A DNA stretch of 64,000 bases. Origin: a bacterium (lineage in GTDB: Bacteria; Actinomycetota; Acidimicrobiia; Spongiisociales; ZC4RG35). A program made the translations under genes and the position numbers. The DNA lies in contig JAPPLW010000110.1 in NCBI GenBank assembly GCA_028819345.1, forward strand, positions 1-64,000, given 5' to 3'. The notes beneath the pieces were generated by a model. The model made no database searches and was not told the DNA's origin. It was given only the letters and a program-made list of their open reading frames with translations. Numbering within the stretch: the first letter of the stretch is position 1; the number at the start of each line of letters is the position of its first letter. Positions 1-7,732 of the stretch are shown here, piece after piece.

Positions 1-246
1 TACAACGCTGACCTGGGATCATATAGACCGCTAGGGTGTTGGGGGAGGGCACCCAAGAACCAGGGTAGAGGTCCGTCGTTTTCGCGGGATAGTGGTGGTT
101 TTCGTTGAGGGAGGCGGGAGTTTGAGGGCGGGTCCTGACATCTGGTTTCTGTCTCCTCCAGATGGGACGGACGGGGGGACCTGGGAAGCCGGGAGGGGCG
201 GAAAGCCGGTCTTCGGGAGGGTAGGTGGAGTAAAGTGGTACAAAAG
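1..246. other. Non-coding region upstream of mraZ
   Basis: No convincing gene is seen. The one open frame here (minus strand, 31-243) is proline-rich, low in complexity and looks like a by-product of purine-rich sequence. A stem-loop can be drawn at 132-168: GTCC (132-135) pairs with GGAC (165-168) and CATCTGG (139-145) with CCAGATG (158-164), with a 3-nt bulge. It has no U-tract, so it is not a clear terminator. I looked for RNase P RNA landmarks and found none. Confidence 0.4.
215..238 (+). promoter_or_regulatory. Candidate MraZ-binding repeats
   Basis: GTGG occurs at 225-228 and 235-238, exactly 10 bp apart, with a degenerate third copy (GGGA) at 215-218. MraZ proteins are known to bind short G-rich direct repeats with about one helical turn of spacing in front of their own operon. 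These repeats lie just upstream of the putative -35 box of mraZ, which suits autoregulation. Only two good copies are visible, so this is a candidate. Confidence 0.4.
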
Positions 247-277
247 TTGCTATAAATAGAGATAATTGGTATAGAAT
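247..277 (+). promoter_or_regulatory. Candidate dcw-operon promoter
   Basis: TTGCTA (247-252), a 17-bp spacer and TATAGA (270-275) form a plausible sigma70/SigA-type promoter in the most AT-rich stretch near the operon start. An overlapping TAGAAT at 272-277 is an alternative -10. Transcription would start near 283, giving a leader of about 55 nt before mraZ. Confidence 0.5.
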
Positions 278-336
278 GGAAAAACCTTCTAAGATATACC
301 CAACCGAATTGACCGGACAACTTCCCCGAGGCCCCG

Positions 337-762
337 ATGTTCCTAGGAACCACCAGACGCACAGTCGACGACAAGGGTCGGCTGGTGTTGCCCAAGCTGT
401 TCCGCGGCGAGTTGGCCCCATCCTGTGTGGTCACCAAAGGCCAGGACGGGAATCTCTTGATCTACTCCCAGGAAGGATGGAATCAGCGGGCGACGGAGGT
501 CCGGGCCAGCTACAGCCGAGAGACCTCCGCTGGCCGGAGGTTTCGCAGGTTGATGTTCTTCGGCGCTGCCAGTCAGCAGTCCATGGATGGACAGGGACGC
601 TTGACGGTTACCCCGGAACTTCGGAAGCACGCCGGAATCGAGTCTGGGGAGGAAGTGGTGGTGGTGGGAGTGGACGACGAGATAGAAGTTTGGAGCGCAT
701 CGGCCTTCCTAAGCCATGTGGAAGAAGCCGAGAGCCCATCCCCAGGCCAGGAAACGAGGTGA
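337..762 (+). CDS. mraZ: Transcriptional regulator MraZ
   Basis: MraZ is a DNA-binding protein of the AbrB/SpoVT fold that controls the division and cell wall cluster. The 141 residues form two similar halves: the first opens with a FLGTTRRTVDDKGRLVLP-type segment, the second with FFGAASQQSMDGQGRLTVTP near residue 70. This duplicated pattern is diagnostic of the family, and the length is normal. The ATG at 337 follows a GAGG motif at 329-332. It is the first gene of the dcw cluster and sits behind candidate MraZ operator repeats, so autorepression is likely but not shown. Confidence 0.95.
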   Translation: MFLGTTRRTVDDKGRLVLPKLFRGELAPSCVVTKGQDGNLLIYSQEGWNQRATEVRASYSRETSAGRRFRRLMFFGAASQQSMDGQGRLTVTPELRKHAGIESGEEVVVVGVDDEIEVWSASAFLSHVEEAESPSPGQETR

Positions 763-795
763 ACGCTTCCGATCCGGAATGACAGGTGAACCGAC

Positions 796-895
796 GACTG
801 TGGCTCATAGCCGGCTCCCTGGAGCTATAGAAGGCCCCAATCCGCCCGCTTCCATTAGGCGCCGATCTTCGGGGGGCCGGCTATGAGCCATGGTT
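796..895 (+). promoter_or_regulatory. Long RNA hairpin covering rsmH RBS and start codon
   Basis: Bases 796-824 pair with 867-895 to give an uninterrupted 29-pair helix if G-U pairs are allowed. The core is a perfect 15-bp inverted repeat (801-815 with 876-890). The 3' arm contains the G-run used as ribosome binding site (871-876) and the rsmH ATG (883-885). The wobble pairs exist only in RNA made from the plus strand, which points to function in the mRNA. An alternative pairing, GGCCCC 833-838 with GGGGCC 873-878, would also hide the ribosome binding site. Confidence 0.65.
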
Positions 896-1800
896 CCAGG
901 CACGAGCCGGTCATGGCCGACCTTGTGTGCGAACTGTTCGAGCCCATCCAGGAAGGAACGCTGGTGGATGCCACTTTTGGCGGGGGTGGCCACAGTCTGC
1001 GTTTGCGACAGGTGATCGCTCCCCACGTAAGAATCATGGGAATTGACCGGGATCCGGCAGTTGGCGAGCGAGCCGCCGTCCTGGGGTTTGATTTCGTACT
1101 GGGCAACTTTGGCGACCTCGAGAGCCTGCTGTCCGCGGCCGGGGTGGACAACCTGGTCGGCGTCCTGTTCGATTTCGGGCTCTCCTCCGATCAGCTGGAT
1201 CGTCCCGAGCGGGGCTTCTCTTACCACCGGGGCGGTCCGCTCGATATGAGAATGGACCCTCGCTCTGGTTTGACCGCGGACCAGGTGGTCAACACCTGGG
1301 ACTACCGGAGCCTCAACCGCGTCATCTCCGAGTACGGTGAGGAGCCTTCTTCGCGTCGCATCGCCCGCGCAATCGTTGCAAACCGTCCACTGGTGGACAC
1401 CCTGGTCCTGGCCGAAGTGGTGGCGGAGGCCGTCCCCGCCGCACTGCGTCGCAAGGGTCATCCGGCCCGGCGTACCTTTCAAGCCATCCGCATGGCGGTC
1501 AACGACGAACTGGAGGCGGTGAGAACCGGGCTGGAGGCGGCCCTCGGACGGTTGCAGGGGGGAGGGCGCTGCATTGCAATCTCCTATCACTCCCTGGAGG
1601 ACCGCCTGGTCAAGCAGCGTTTCGCACGGGGCGGCACGGAATGTGTTTGCCCCCCCGCCCTGCCGGTGTGCGGATGCGGGCTCACCGCGGAGTTGCGGCC
1701 CCTGGTGAAAGGGGCGGTCCAACCCGGCCCGGCCGAGGTCGGACTCAACCGCCGGGCGCGTTCTGCGCGGCTGCGGGCCGTGGAGAAACTCGCGGCATGA
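883..1800 (+). CDS. rsmH: 16S rRNA (cytosine1402-N4)-methyltransferase RsmH
   Basis: RsmH (MraW) uses SAM to methylate N4 of C1402 in the 16S rRNA decoding region. The 305-residue length is normal. The SAM-binding signature DATFGGGGHS is at residues 29-38, followed by GIDRD near 56; the C-terminal part carries the family blocks FQAIRMAVNDEL and SYHSLEDR. The start ATG at 883 matches the usual short N-terminus (MSHGSRHEPV). Its ribosome binding site and start codon are buried in a predicted long hairpin, so translation may be regulated or coupled to upstream ribosomes. The stop overlaps the next start (ATGA). Confidence 0.96.
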   Translation: MSHGSRHEPVMADLVCELFEPIQEGTLVDATFGGGGHSLRLRQVIAPHVRIMGIDRDPAVGERAAVLGFDFVLGNFGDLESLLSAAGVDNLVGVLFDFGLSSDQLDRPERGFSYHRGGPLDMRMDPRSGLTADQVVNTWDYRSLNRVISEYGEEPSSRRIARAIVANRPLVDTLVLAEVVAEAVPAALRRKGHPARRTFQAIRMAVNDELEAVRTGLEAALGRLQGGGRCIAISYHSLEDRLVKQRFARGGTECVCPPALPVCGCGLTAELRPLVKGAVQPGPAEVGLNRRARSARLRAVEKLAA

Positions 1801-2186
1801 CAACCCACCCCACCTCCCCGGCTCCCTCAACCAGCCGCAATTCGCCGCTCAGGCTCATTTCCACCGGAACAACCACCAGCACCCGGGGCCCCTCTGTCCT
1901 GATGCTGCTGGCCTTCGTGCTGTTGGTGGTCTTCACCTTCCTGGGGATGGTATGGAGCCGCACCCTGCTGGACGAGGGCGCCTTCCAACTGGCCGATCTG
2001 CAGACCAGGATTGAACAGGAGACCATAAGGAACCGGCTGCTCCGCCTGGAGGTCGCCCGATTGGAGAATCCCGACCGGATGGCTTCGCTGGCCGAGCCCC
2101 TGGGGCTCTTCTATCCCGATGAAGTGGTGCACATCCAGGTGCCGGGGATAGCGCCCAGAGAACCGGGTTTCGACCCGCCCGGTTGA
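1797..2186 (+). CDS. ftsL: Cell division protein FtsL-like
   Basis: This 129-residue bitopic membrane protein has a Ser/Thr/Pro-rich cytoplasmic N-terminus, one membrane segment at about residues 37-57 and a coiled-coil-like stretch (about 65-90, LADLQTRIEQETIRNRLLRL). That architecture and its place between rsmH and ftsI identify FtsL, which works with FtsQ and a DivIC-type partner to activate FtsW-FtsI. FtsL sequences are poorly conserved, so the call rests mainly on position and topology. The ATG overlaps the rsmH stop. Its own TGA is followed by one codon and then, in the same frame, the ftsI GTG. Confidence 0.85.
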   Translation: MTTHPTSPAPSTSRNSPLRLISTGTTTSTRGPSVLMLLAFVLLVVFTFLGMVWSRTLLDEGAFQLADLQTRIEQETIRNRLLRLEVARLENPDRMASLAEPLGLFYPDEVVHIQVPGIAPREPGFDPPG

Positions 2187-2189
2187 AAG

Positions 2190-3935
2190 GTGGAAAATGG
2201 ATCTCCTCCCGCACCCGGCCCCCGGACGGTCGCCAAGCGGCTGGCCCTGGTGGGCGGCGTGCTGGTCCTGGCCTGGCTTGCACTGGCGTTCAAGATGTAC
2301 ACCGTCCAGGTGGTGGAGGATGACGGATACGCGGCGCGCGGGTTGAGACAGCGCCTCTCCATACGAGAGGTGCTGCCCGAGCGGGGTGAAATCTTCGACC
2401 GGAACGGGGAGGCTCTGGCTCTCACCGTGCTGGGCGCCAGCCTGTTTGCGATACCTTCGGAAATCGAGGATCCGGTGTTGATCGCCCAGCAGGTGGGTGC
2501 AAGGGTGGGAGCCGACATCGACCGGTTGGTGGCCGACCTCCGATCAGGCAGGGACTTCGTGTACATCAAGCGCCAGTTGGAAGTGGACGTCGTGGAGGAG
2601 ATCCTCAACCTGGGGTATGCGGGCGTTTACAGCGAGCCCGAGTCCAAACGGATCTACCCCTCGTCGGTCGCCTCCCAGGTGCTGGGAATGGTGAATGTGG
2701 ACGGGATGGGCATCGAGGGTCTGGAGTATCGGTATGAGGAGGAACTGGGAGGGCAGCCTGGCCGGGCGGTAGTGGAACAAGATGTGAAGGGCCGCCAGAT
2801 CCCCACCGGGCAGAGCGAGATAACCGAGGCCGTCCCGGGCCTGGATCTCGTCACCACCCTGGACCTCCTCCTGCAATACAGCCTGATGGAGGCCTGCAGG
2901 GACGGCGTGGCCCGCACCGCGGCTGAGCAGTGCTGGGCTGTTGCGCTGGAGGTGAAGACGGGAGAGGTGCTGGCTTTGGGAGGCGTGCCTGCGTTCGATC
3001 CCGAGCGACGGGCCTCCGAGGACGGTTCGGGATTCTCGAATTTTGCGATCCGCGGCCTCTACGAGCCCGGTTCCATCCAAAAGACGGTCACTATCGCCGC
3101 CGCCCTGGACACGGGAACCTGGAGGGCTTCCGACCTGATCCCCGAGGTTCCCTACGAGATCGAGATCTTCCCCGATGCCTGCGAGGACCCCGAAGATGAG
3201 ATCTATGGGTGCTACCGCAATTTCACCCTCCACGACCCCACGGATATGACGGTGGCCGACATCTTCGTGCACTCTTCGAACGTGGGAACCATCATGGTGC
3301 AGGAGGAACTGTCGAGGGGAGTCCTGGCGGGATACATAGAGGAGTTCGGCCTGGGCAGTCCCACCGGCATCGACTTCTCGGGCGAAGCCAAGGGTCTCAT
3401 CAATCTCGACCCTTCCTGCAGCACCTGCCTGGCCTCCGCCGCCATCGGGTATTCGGTTGCGGTAACCCCGATCCAGATGGCGGCGGCATTCGGGGCGGTC
3501 GCAAACGACGGAGTCTGGATACAGCCGCATCTGGTGAAGGCTCTGGTGACCGAGGAGGGAACCCGGCGGCCGGCGGATATTGCCCAGCGGCGGGTGATCG
3601 ACGCCGAGACGGCCCGGATAATGCGCCTGCTGCTGGCTGACACCGTCAGCAAGGGAACCGGTCAGGCCGCCGCGGTCCCGGGGTTCGAGGTGGGAGGCAA
3701 GACCGGCACCTCCTCCAAGCTGGGCTTCGACGGCTACGAAGAGGAGTTGAACATCGCCTCCTTCGTCGGGATGGCGCCGATCGAGGACCCCGAGGTGGTG
3801 GTGATGGTGGTGATCGACGGTCCCACCCGCCCGGAGTACCGGACAGGCGGTTCAGCGGCCGCTCCGGTGTTCTCGGAGATAATGGAAGTCGCCCTGCGGC
3901 GATTGGGGGAGATACCCAGTGAGCCCAGTACCTGA
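2190..3935 (+). CDS. ftsI: Septal peptidoglycan transpeptidase FtsI (PBP3, class B PBP)
   Basis: FtsI crosslinks septal peptidoglycan together with the glycosyltransferase FtsW. Of 581 residues, the first about 35 hold a short cytoplasmic tail and one membrane anchor; a PBP dimer domain follows, then the transpeptidase with all three active-site motifs: SIQK near residue 295 (nucleophile Ser), SSN near 362 and KTG near 504. The GTG start lies three bases after the ftsL stop and in the same frame, so translational coupling is expected; AAAGG immediately before it is too close to be a standard ribosome binding site. It overlaps murE by 17 nt. Confidence 0.95.
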   Translation: MENGSPPAPGPRTVAKRLALVGGVLVLAWLALAFKMYTVQVVEDDGYAARGLRQRLSIREVLPERGEIFDRNGEALALTVLGASLFAIPSEIEDPVLIAQQVGARVGADIDRLVADLRSGRDFVYIKRQLEVDVVEEILNLGYAGVYSEPESKRIYPSSVASQVLGMVNVDGMGIEGLEYRYEEELGGQPGRAVVEQDVKGRQIPTGQSEITEAVPGLDLVTTLDLLLQYSLMEACRDGVARTAAEQCWAVALEVKTGEVLALGGVPAFDPERRASEDGSGFSNFAIRGLYEPGSIQKTVTIAAALDTGTWRASDLIPEVPYEIEIFPDACEDPEDEIYGCYRNFTLHDPTDMTVADIFVHSSNVGTIMVQEELSRGVLAGYIEEFGLGSPTGIDFSGEAKGLINLDPSCSTCLASAAIGYSVAVTPIQMAAAFGAVANDGVWIQPHLVKALVTEEGTRRPADIAQRRVIDAETARIMRLLLADTVSKGTGQAAAVPGFEVGGKTGTSSKLGFDGYEEELNIASFVGMAPIEDPEVVVMVVIDGPTRPEYRTGGSAAAPVFSEIMEVALRRLGEIPSEPST

Positions 3936-5394
3936 GATGACGGTCGGGAGACTGGCCGACCGCCTGGGCGGCTGCCTGCGCGGGAGAGCCGACACATCCG
4001 TAGGTGGAGTGAGCCACGACAGCCGCATGGTCCGCAGCGGCGATGTGTTCGTGGCGATGAAGGGAGCAAACGCCGACGGTCACGACTATGTAGGTGAGGC
4101 GCTGGCCCGCGGCGCCGCGGCGGTGATCTGTGAGAGGCCGCTCGAGAATCCCGCTCCCCAGATCGTGGTCGGCAACGGACGCGTGGCCTTGGCGCAGGCC
4201 GCCGCCGAGGTGTACGGACACCCTTCCCGGTTCCTTCACCTGGTGGGAGTCACCGGGACCAACGGGAAGACCACCGTAGTGCACATGATCGAGTCCGTGG
4301 CGCGGGCCGCCGGAGAACAGACCGGGGTGATAGGCACGCTGGGGGCCCGGATCGGAGACCAGGTGCTTCCGACTCCCCTCACCACGCCGGAGGCTTCCGA
4401 TCTGCAGCGGCAATTGGCGACGATGCGCAGCCGGGGGGTGGAGACGGCCGTGATAGAGGTGTCCTCCCATGGTCTGGCCCTGCACAGGGTGGACTGCGCC
4501 CGCTTCGCGCTGGCGGTGTTCACCAACCTGGGACACGACCATCTCGACTTCCACGGCAGCCACGAGGAGTACTTCCGGAGCAAGGAGAGGCTCTTTTCTC
4601 CGGCCCTCTCGGAGAGGGGAGTGGTCTGGATCGACGACCGGTGGGGCCGGAGGCTGGCGGCCCGGGCGGAGATCCCTATCACCACGGTGGGAACCGGACC
4701 CGAGGCGGATGTTAGGGGGCGGATGGTGAGCCAGAGTCTCTCGCAGGTGGTGATGGAGTGTCGGGTGGGGGGCGCCGCCCTGACGCTGGAGGCGCCCATC
4801 GGGGGCCGCCACAACGGTAGGAACGCTCTCCTGGCTGCGGCGGCCACCCTTGGGATGGGGTTCTCACCCTCCGAGGTGTCCACGGGGATTTCCTCTCTCC
4901 CGCCCGTTGCGGGTCGCTTCGAAATGGTTGCCGAGGATCCGGTGGCGGTGGTGGTCGACTACGCCCATACCCCCGGGGCGATCGGAGCGGCCATCGGAGC
5001 GGCGCAGGAGGCGGCTGAGGGACGGGTGATCGCGGTGATAGGGGCGGGAGGCGACCGGGACCGCACCAAGAGGATCGAGATGGCGAGGGCGGCGGCAGCC
5101 GCCGACTACGTGATGCTCACATCCGACAATCCCCGATCGGAGGATCCCGCCGCCATCCTTGCGGATCTGGCCGCCGGCCTGGAGGGCAGAGACTTCACGG
5201 TGGAGCCGGATCGGGAGGAGGCCATTCGGGGGGCTGTGGGATGGGCCCGTCCCGGGGACGTGGTCCTGATCCTCGGGAAGGGACATGAGCAGCACCAGGA
5301 AATCGGCGGAGAGCGTATTCCCTTCGACGATCGCAGGGCTGCTCGGAAGGCGCTGGGGATGGCTGACGGCGGGTTGCGGGAGGCGGCGCGATGA
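3919..5394 (+). CDS. murE: UDP-MurNAc-L-Ala-D-Glu:meso-diaminopimelate ligase MurE
   Basis: MurE adds the third amino acid of the stem peptide with ATP in the cytoplasm. The ATP loop GTNGKTT is near residue 115. The DNPR motif near residue 403 is the known specificity signature for meso-diaminopimelate rather than lysine. At 491 residues the length is normal. The GTG at 3919 is preceded by a strong GGGGGAG at 3904-3910; an in-frame ATG at 3937 is the alternative start. Unusually, mraY follows at once, with no murF between them. Confidence 0.95.
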   Translation: MSPVPEMTVGRLADRLGGCLRGRADTSVGGVSHDSRMVRSGDVFVAMKGANADGHDYVGEALARGAAAVICERPLENPAPQIVVGNGRVALAQAAAEVYGHPSRFLHLVGVTGTNGKTTVVHMIESVARAAGEQTGVIGTLGARIGDQVLPTPLTTPEASDLQRQLATMRSRGVETAVIEVSSHGLALHRVDCARFALAVFTNLGHDHLDFHGSHEEYFRSKERLFSPALSERGVVWIDDRWGRRLAARAEIPITTVGTGPEADVRGRMVSQSLSQVVMECRVGGAALTLEAPIGGRHNGRNALLAAAATLGMGFSPSEVSTGISSLPPVAGRFEMVAEDPVAVVVDYAHTPGAIGAAIGAAQEAAEGRVIAVIGAGGDRDRTKRIEMARAAAAADYVMLTSDNPRSEDPAAILADLAAGLEGRDFTVEPDREEAIRGAVGWARPGDVVLILGKGHEQHQEIGGERIPFDDRRAARKALGMADGGLREAAR

Positions 5395-6443
5395 TCAACC
5401 TGCTGGTGGCGTCGTCGGTGGGGTTCCTGCTCTCGGTGGTCCTCACCTTCTATGGGATCAAGCTGCTTCGCCGCCTGAATGTCGGGGACTTCATTCAAGA
5501 AGAGCTCGAAGGCGAGCACGGTCACAAGCGGGGAACGCCCACCATGGGAGGGGTGCTGTTCGTGGCCTCGGCCACCGTCGCCTACCTTCTCACCCACGTT
5601 CGCCCCGACTTCACCGACGGGCTGTCCGTGAAGGCGACTTCAATCGCCACCGGAGGGCTGCTGTGCCTGGTCGCCATGCTGGGAATGGCCCTCGTCGGAC
5701 TTCTGGATGACCTGGTGAAGACCCGCCGCCGCCGCTCGCTCGGCTTGGGCAAGGCGGCCAAGTTCGGCGGTCAGGTGGCCGTGGCCGCCCTGTTCGTGCT
5801 CGGCGCCCGGCAGGCGGGAGTGGTGACCGAGCTTTCCTTCGCCCGTCCCCTGGGATTCGAGTTGGGAGGGTTCCTGTTCACCGTGCTGGTGCTGATCATG
5901 CTGACCGGCACCGCCAACTGCGCCAACTTCACAGACGGGATGGACGGTCTGGCCGGAGGGTCGGCGGTGTGGATGTTCGGCGCCTATGTCATCATTGCTT
6001 TCTGGCAGGTCCGGCACCTCGACATCTACGAAGCGGTCGATCCGCTGGCCCTTGCCACGGTGGCCGCGGCGATGACCGGATCGTTGCTGGGATTCCTGTG
6101 GTGGAACGCTCCGCCCGCTCGGATCATCATGGGCGACGTGGGTTCCCACGCCATCGGGGGACTTCTGGCCGCGCTGGCGGTGCTTACCAACACCCAGCTC
6201 CTGCTGATCGTGATCGGGGGACTGTACGTCGCCGAGGGTCTGTCGGTGATCATCCAGGTGGTCAGCTTCCGGACCACCGGACGAAGAATCTTCCGCATGG
6301 CTCCCTTTCACTACCACTTCAGCCTGGCCGGATGGGATGAGCCGACCGTCGTGATCCGTTTCTGGATACTGGCCGGGATCGGGGTCTCGCTGGGCCTGTG
6401 CCTCTTCTATGCCGACTTCCTGGCGCTGGAGGGGCTGCTGTGA
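5391..6443 (+). CDS. mraY: Phospho-MurNAc-pentapeptide transferase MraY
   Basis: MraY transfers phospho-MurNAc-pentapeptide from UDP to undecaprenyl phosphate, making lipid I. The 350 residues are mostly hydrophobic, as expected for about ten membrane helices. Family blocks are visible: HGHKRGTPTMGG near residues 43-54, the Asp-rich LLDDLVK near 104-110, NFTDGMDGLAGG near 179-190, and the PFHYHFSLAGWDE segment near the C-terminus. The ATG overlaps the murE stop by ATGA and the stop overlaps murD by GTGA, so the genes form one translationally coupled unit. Confidence 0.96.
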   Translation: MINLLVASSVGFLLSVVLTFYGIKLLRRLNVGDFIQEELEGEHGHKRGTPTMGGVLFVASATVAYLLTHVRPDFTDGLSVKATSIATGGLLCLVAMLGMALVGLLDDLVKTRRRRSLGLGKAAKFGGQVAVAALFVLGARQAGVVTELSFARPLGFELGGFLFTVLVLIMLTGTANCANFTDGMDGLAGGSAVWMFGAYVIIAFWQVRHLDIYEAVDPLALATVAAAMTGSLLGFLWWNAPPARIIMGDVGSHAIGGLLAALAVLTNTQLLLIVIGGLYVAEGLSVIIQVVSFRTTGRRIFRMAPFHYHFSLAGWDEPTVVIRFWILAGIGVSLGLCLFYADFLALEGLL

Positions 6444-7732
6444 AACGCTGCCTGGTGCTCGGCGCGGGCGTCTCCGGGCGCGCCGCCGCCCGACTCGGAG
6501 GGAGGCTGGGATGGAGGGTGAGGGTCTACGACGCCCGTCCCGAGGCGATACCCCCGCTGAACGGAAGTGAGCGGTGGTCCGCGGTGACCGGCCGCTGGCG
6601 CCCGGAATGGGTCTCCGACTGCGACCTGGTGGTGGCCAGCCCGGGGTTTTCGGAGGGATCCGAGCCCATCCGGGACTCCCTGGCGGCGGGAAGGCCGGTG
6701 TGGAGCGAGGTGGAGCTGGCCTGTCGCCAGCTTCGCACCGAGATGATCGCCATCACCGGCACCAACGGAAAGACCACGGTGGCGAGGTTGACCGGAGAGA
6801 TGCTCGCCCGGTCGGGCATGGAGGTCCCGGTGGTGGGGAACATCGGGTCCCCCATCTCGGATCTGGTGGGAAGGGGGGCGGACAGGGCCGTGGTGGAGCT
6901 GTCCAGCTTCCAGTTGCGCTTCACCGAGACCCTCTCTCCCCACGTGGCGGTGATCATCAACGTCGCTCCCGACCATCTCGACTGGCACGGGACGATGGAT
7001 CGCTACCTGGCCGCCAAGGCTCGCATCCACGCCGCCCAGACCGAGGACGACGTCCTGATCTTCGACGCCGACGACCCCGGCGCCCGGCGGGCGGTTAGGG
7101 GCGCCCGGAGCCGACTTGTGGGAGTCTCGGTCTCCAGTGCGGTTGACGGTGGCGACCTGGTGATCGGTGGTCTCCGAATCCCCGTGGGGGACCTGTCGGT
7201 GCGGGACGACTCCTATCTGACCGACCTCTTGATCGCCGCCGCGGCCGCCCGGGTCTGGGGCGCCGACGACGACGCCGTTGAGGCCGCTATCCGTGGTTTC
7301 CGTCCCGGTCCCCATCGCCGCCGGGTGGTTGGAGAGCTTGACGGGGTTAGGTTCGTGGACGACTCGAAAGCCACCAATCCCCATGCCGCCCTGGCCTCGA
7401 TCCACTCCTTCGGGTCCGTGGTGCTGATCGCCGGCGGCCTAAACAAGGGACTCGACCTGTCCCCGCTGACCAGCGCTCCACCCGTGAGGGCCGTGGTCTC
7501 TATCGGGCAGGCTTCACGCCAACTGGTGGATGCAGGCCCTGCCGGCCGGGTGACCCCCGTCGACTCCCTCGAGGAGGCGGTGCGGACGGCATTCGGGCTC
7601 TCCCGTCCCGGGGACGCGGTGCTCCTCGCACCCGGCTGTGCCTCCTTCGATCAGTTCGACTCCTATCAGGACCGCGGGGAGCAGTTCTCGCTGGCCGTCT
7701 CGGACCTGGTAGGCAGTCGGGAAAGGACCTGA
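6440..7732 (+). CDS. murD: UDP-MurNAc-L-alanine:D-glutamate ligase MurD
   Basis: MurD adds D-glutamate to UDP-MurNAc-L-Ala using ATP. The N-terminus CLVLGAGVSGRAAA is the Rossmann-like domain that binds the uridine nucleotide; the central ligase ATP loop GTNGKTT is near residue 110, with the NVAPDHLDWHG block further on and the DDSKATNPHAA block in the C-terminal domain. The GTG at 6440 overlaps the mraY stop (GTGA); the frame remains open upstream to 6398 but that part lies within mraY and is not family-like. This start gives 430 residues, a normal size. Confidence 0.95.
   Translation: MKRCLVLGAGVSGRAAARLGGRLGWRVRVYDARPEAIPPLNGSERWSAVTGRWRPEWVSDCDLVVASPGFSEGSEPIRDSLAAGRPVWSEVELACRQLRTEMIAITGTNGKTTVARLTGEMLARSGMEVPVVGNIGSPISDLVGRGADRAVVELSSFQLRFTETLSPHVAVIINVAPDHLDWHGTMDRYLAAKARIHAAQTEDDVLIFDADDPGARRAVRGARSRLVGVSVSSAVDGGDLVIGGLRIPVGDLSVRDDSYLTDLLIAAAAARVWGADDDAVEAAIRGFRPGPHRRRVVGELDGVRFVDDSKATNPHAALASIHSFGSVVLIAGGLNKGLDLSPLTSAPPVRAVVSIGQASRQLVDAGPAGRVTPVDSLEEAVRTAFGLSRPGDAVLLAPGCASFDQFDSYQDRGEQFSLAVSDLVGSRERT

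Noticed and set aside
31-243. A 70-codon minus-strand frame upstream of mraZ
   Set aside because: Proline/threonine-rich product of a purine-rich tract, no start signal and no family resemblance.
1-246. RNase P RNA or another housekeeping RNA upstream of mraZ
   Set aside because: No conserved RNase P or SRP RNA sequence blocks could be recognised.
276-782. A 168-codon frame overlapping mraZ
   Set aside because: It is a shifted frame of the mraZ region; the mraZ frame carries both conserved AbrB-like halves.
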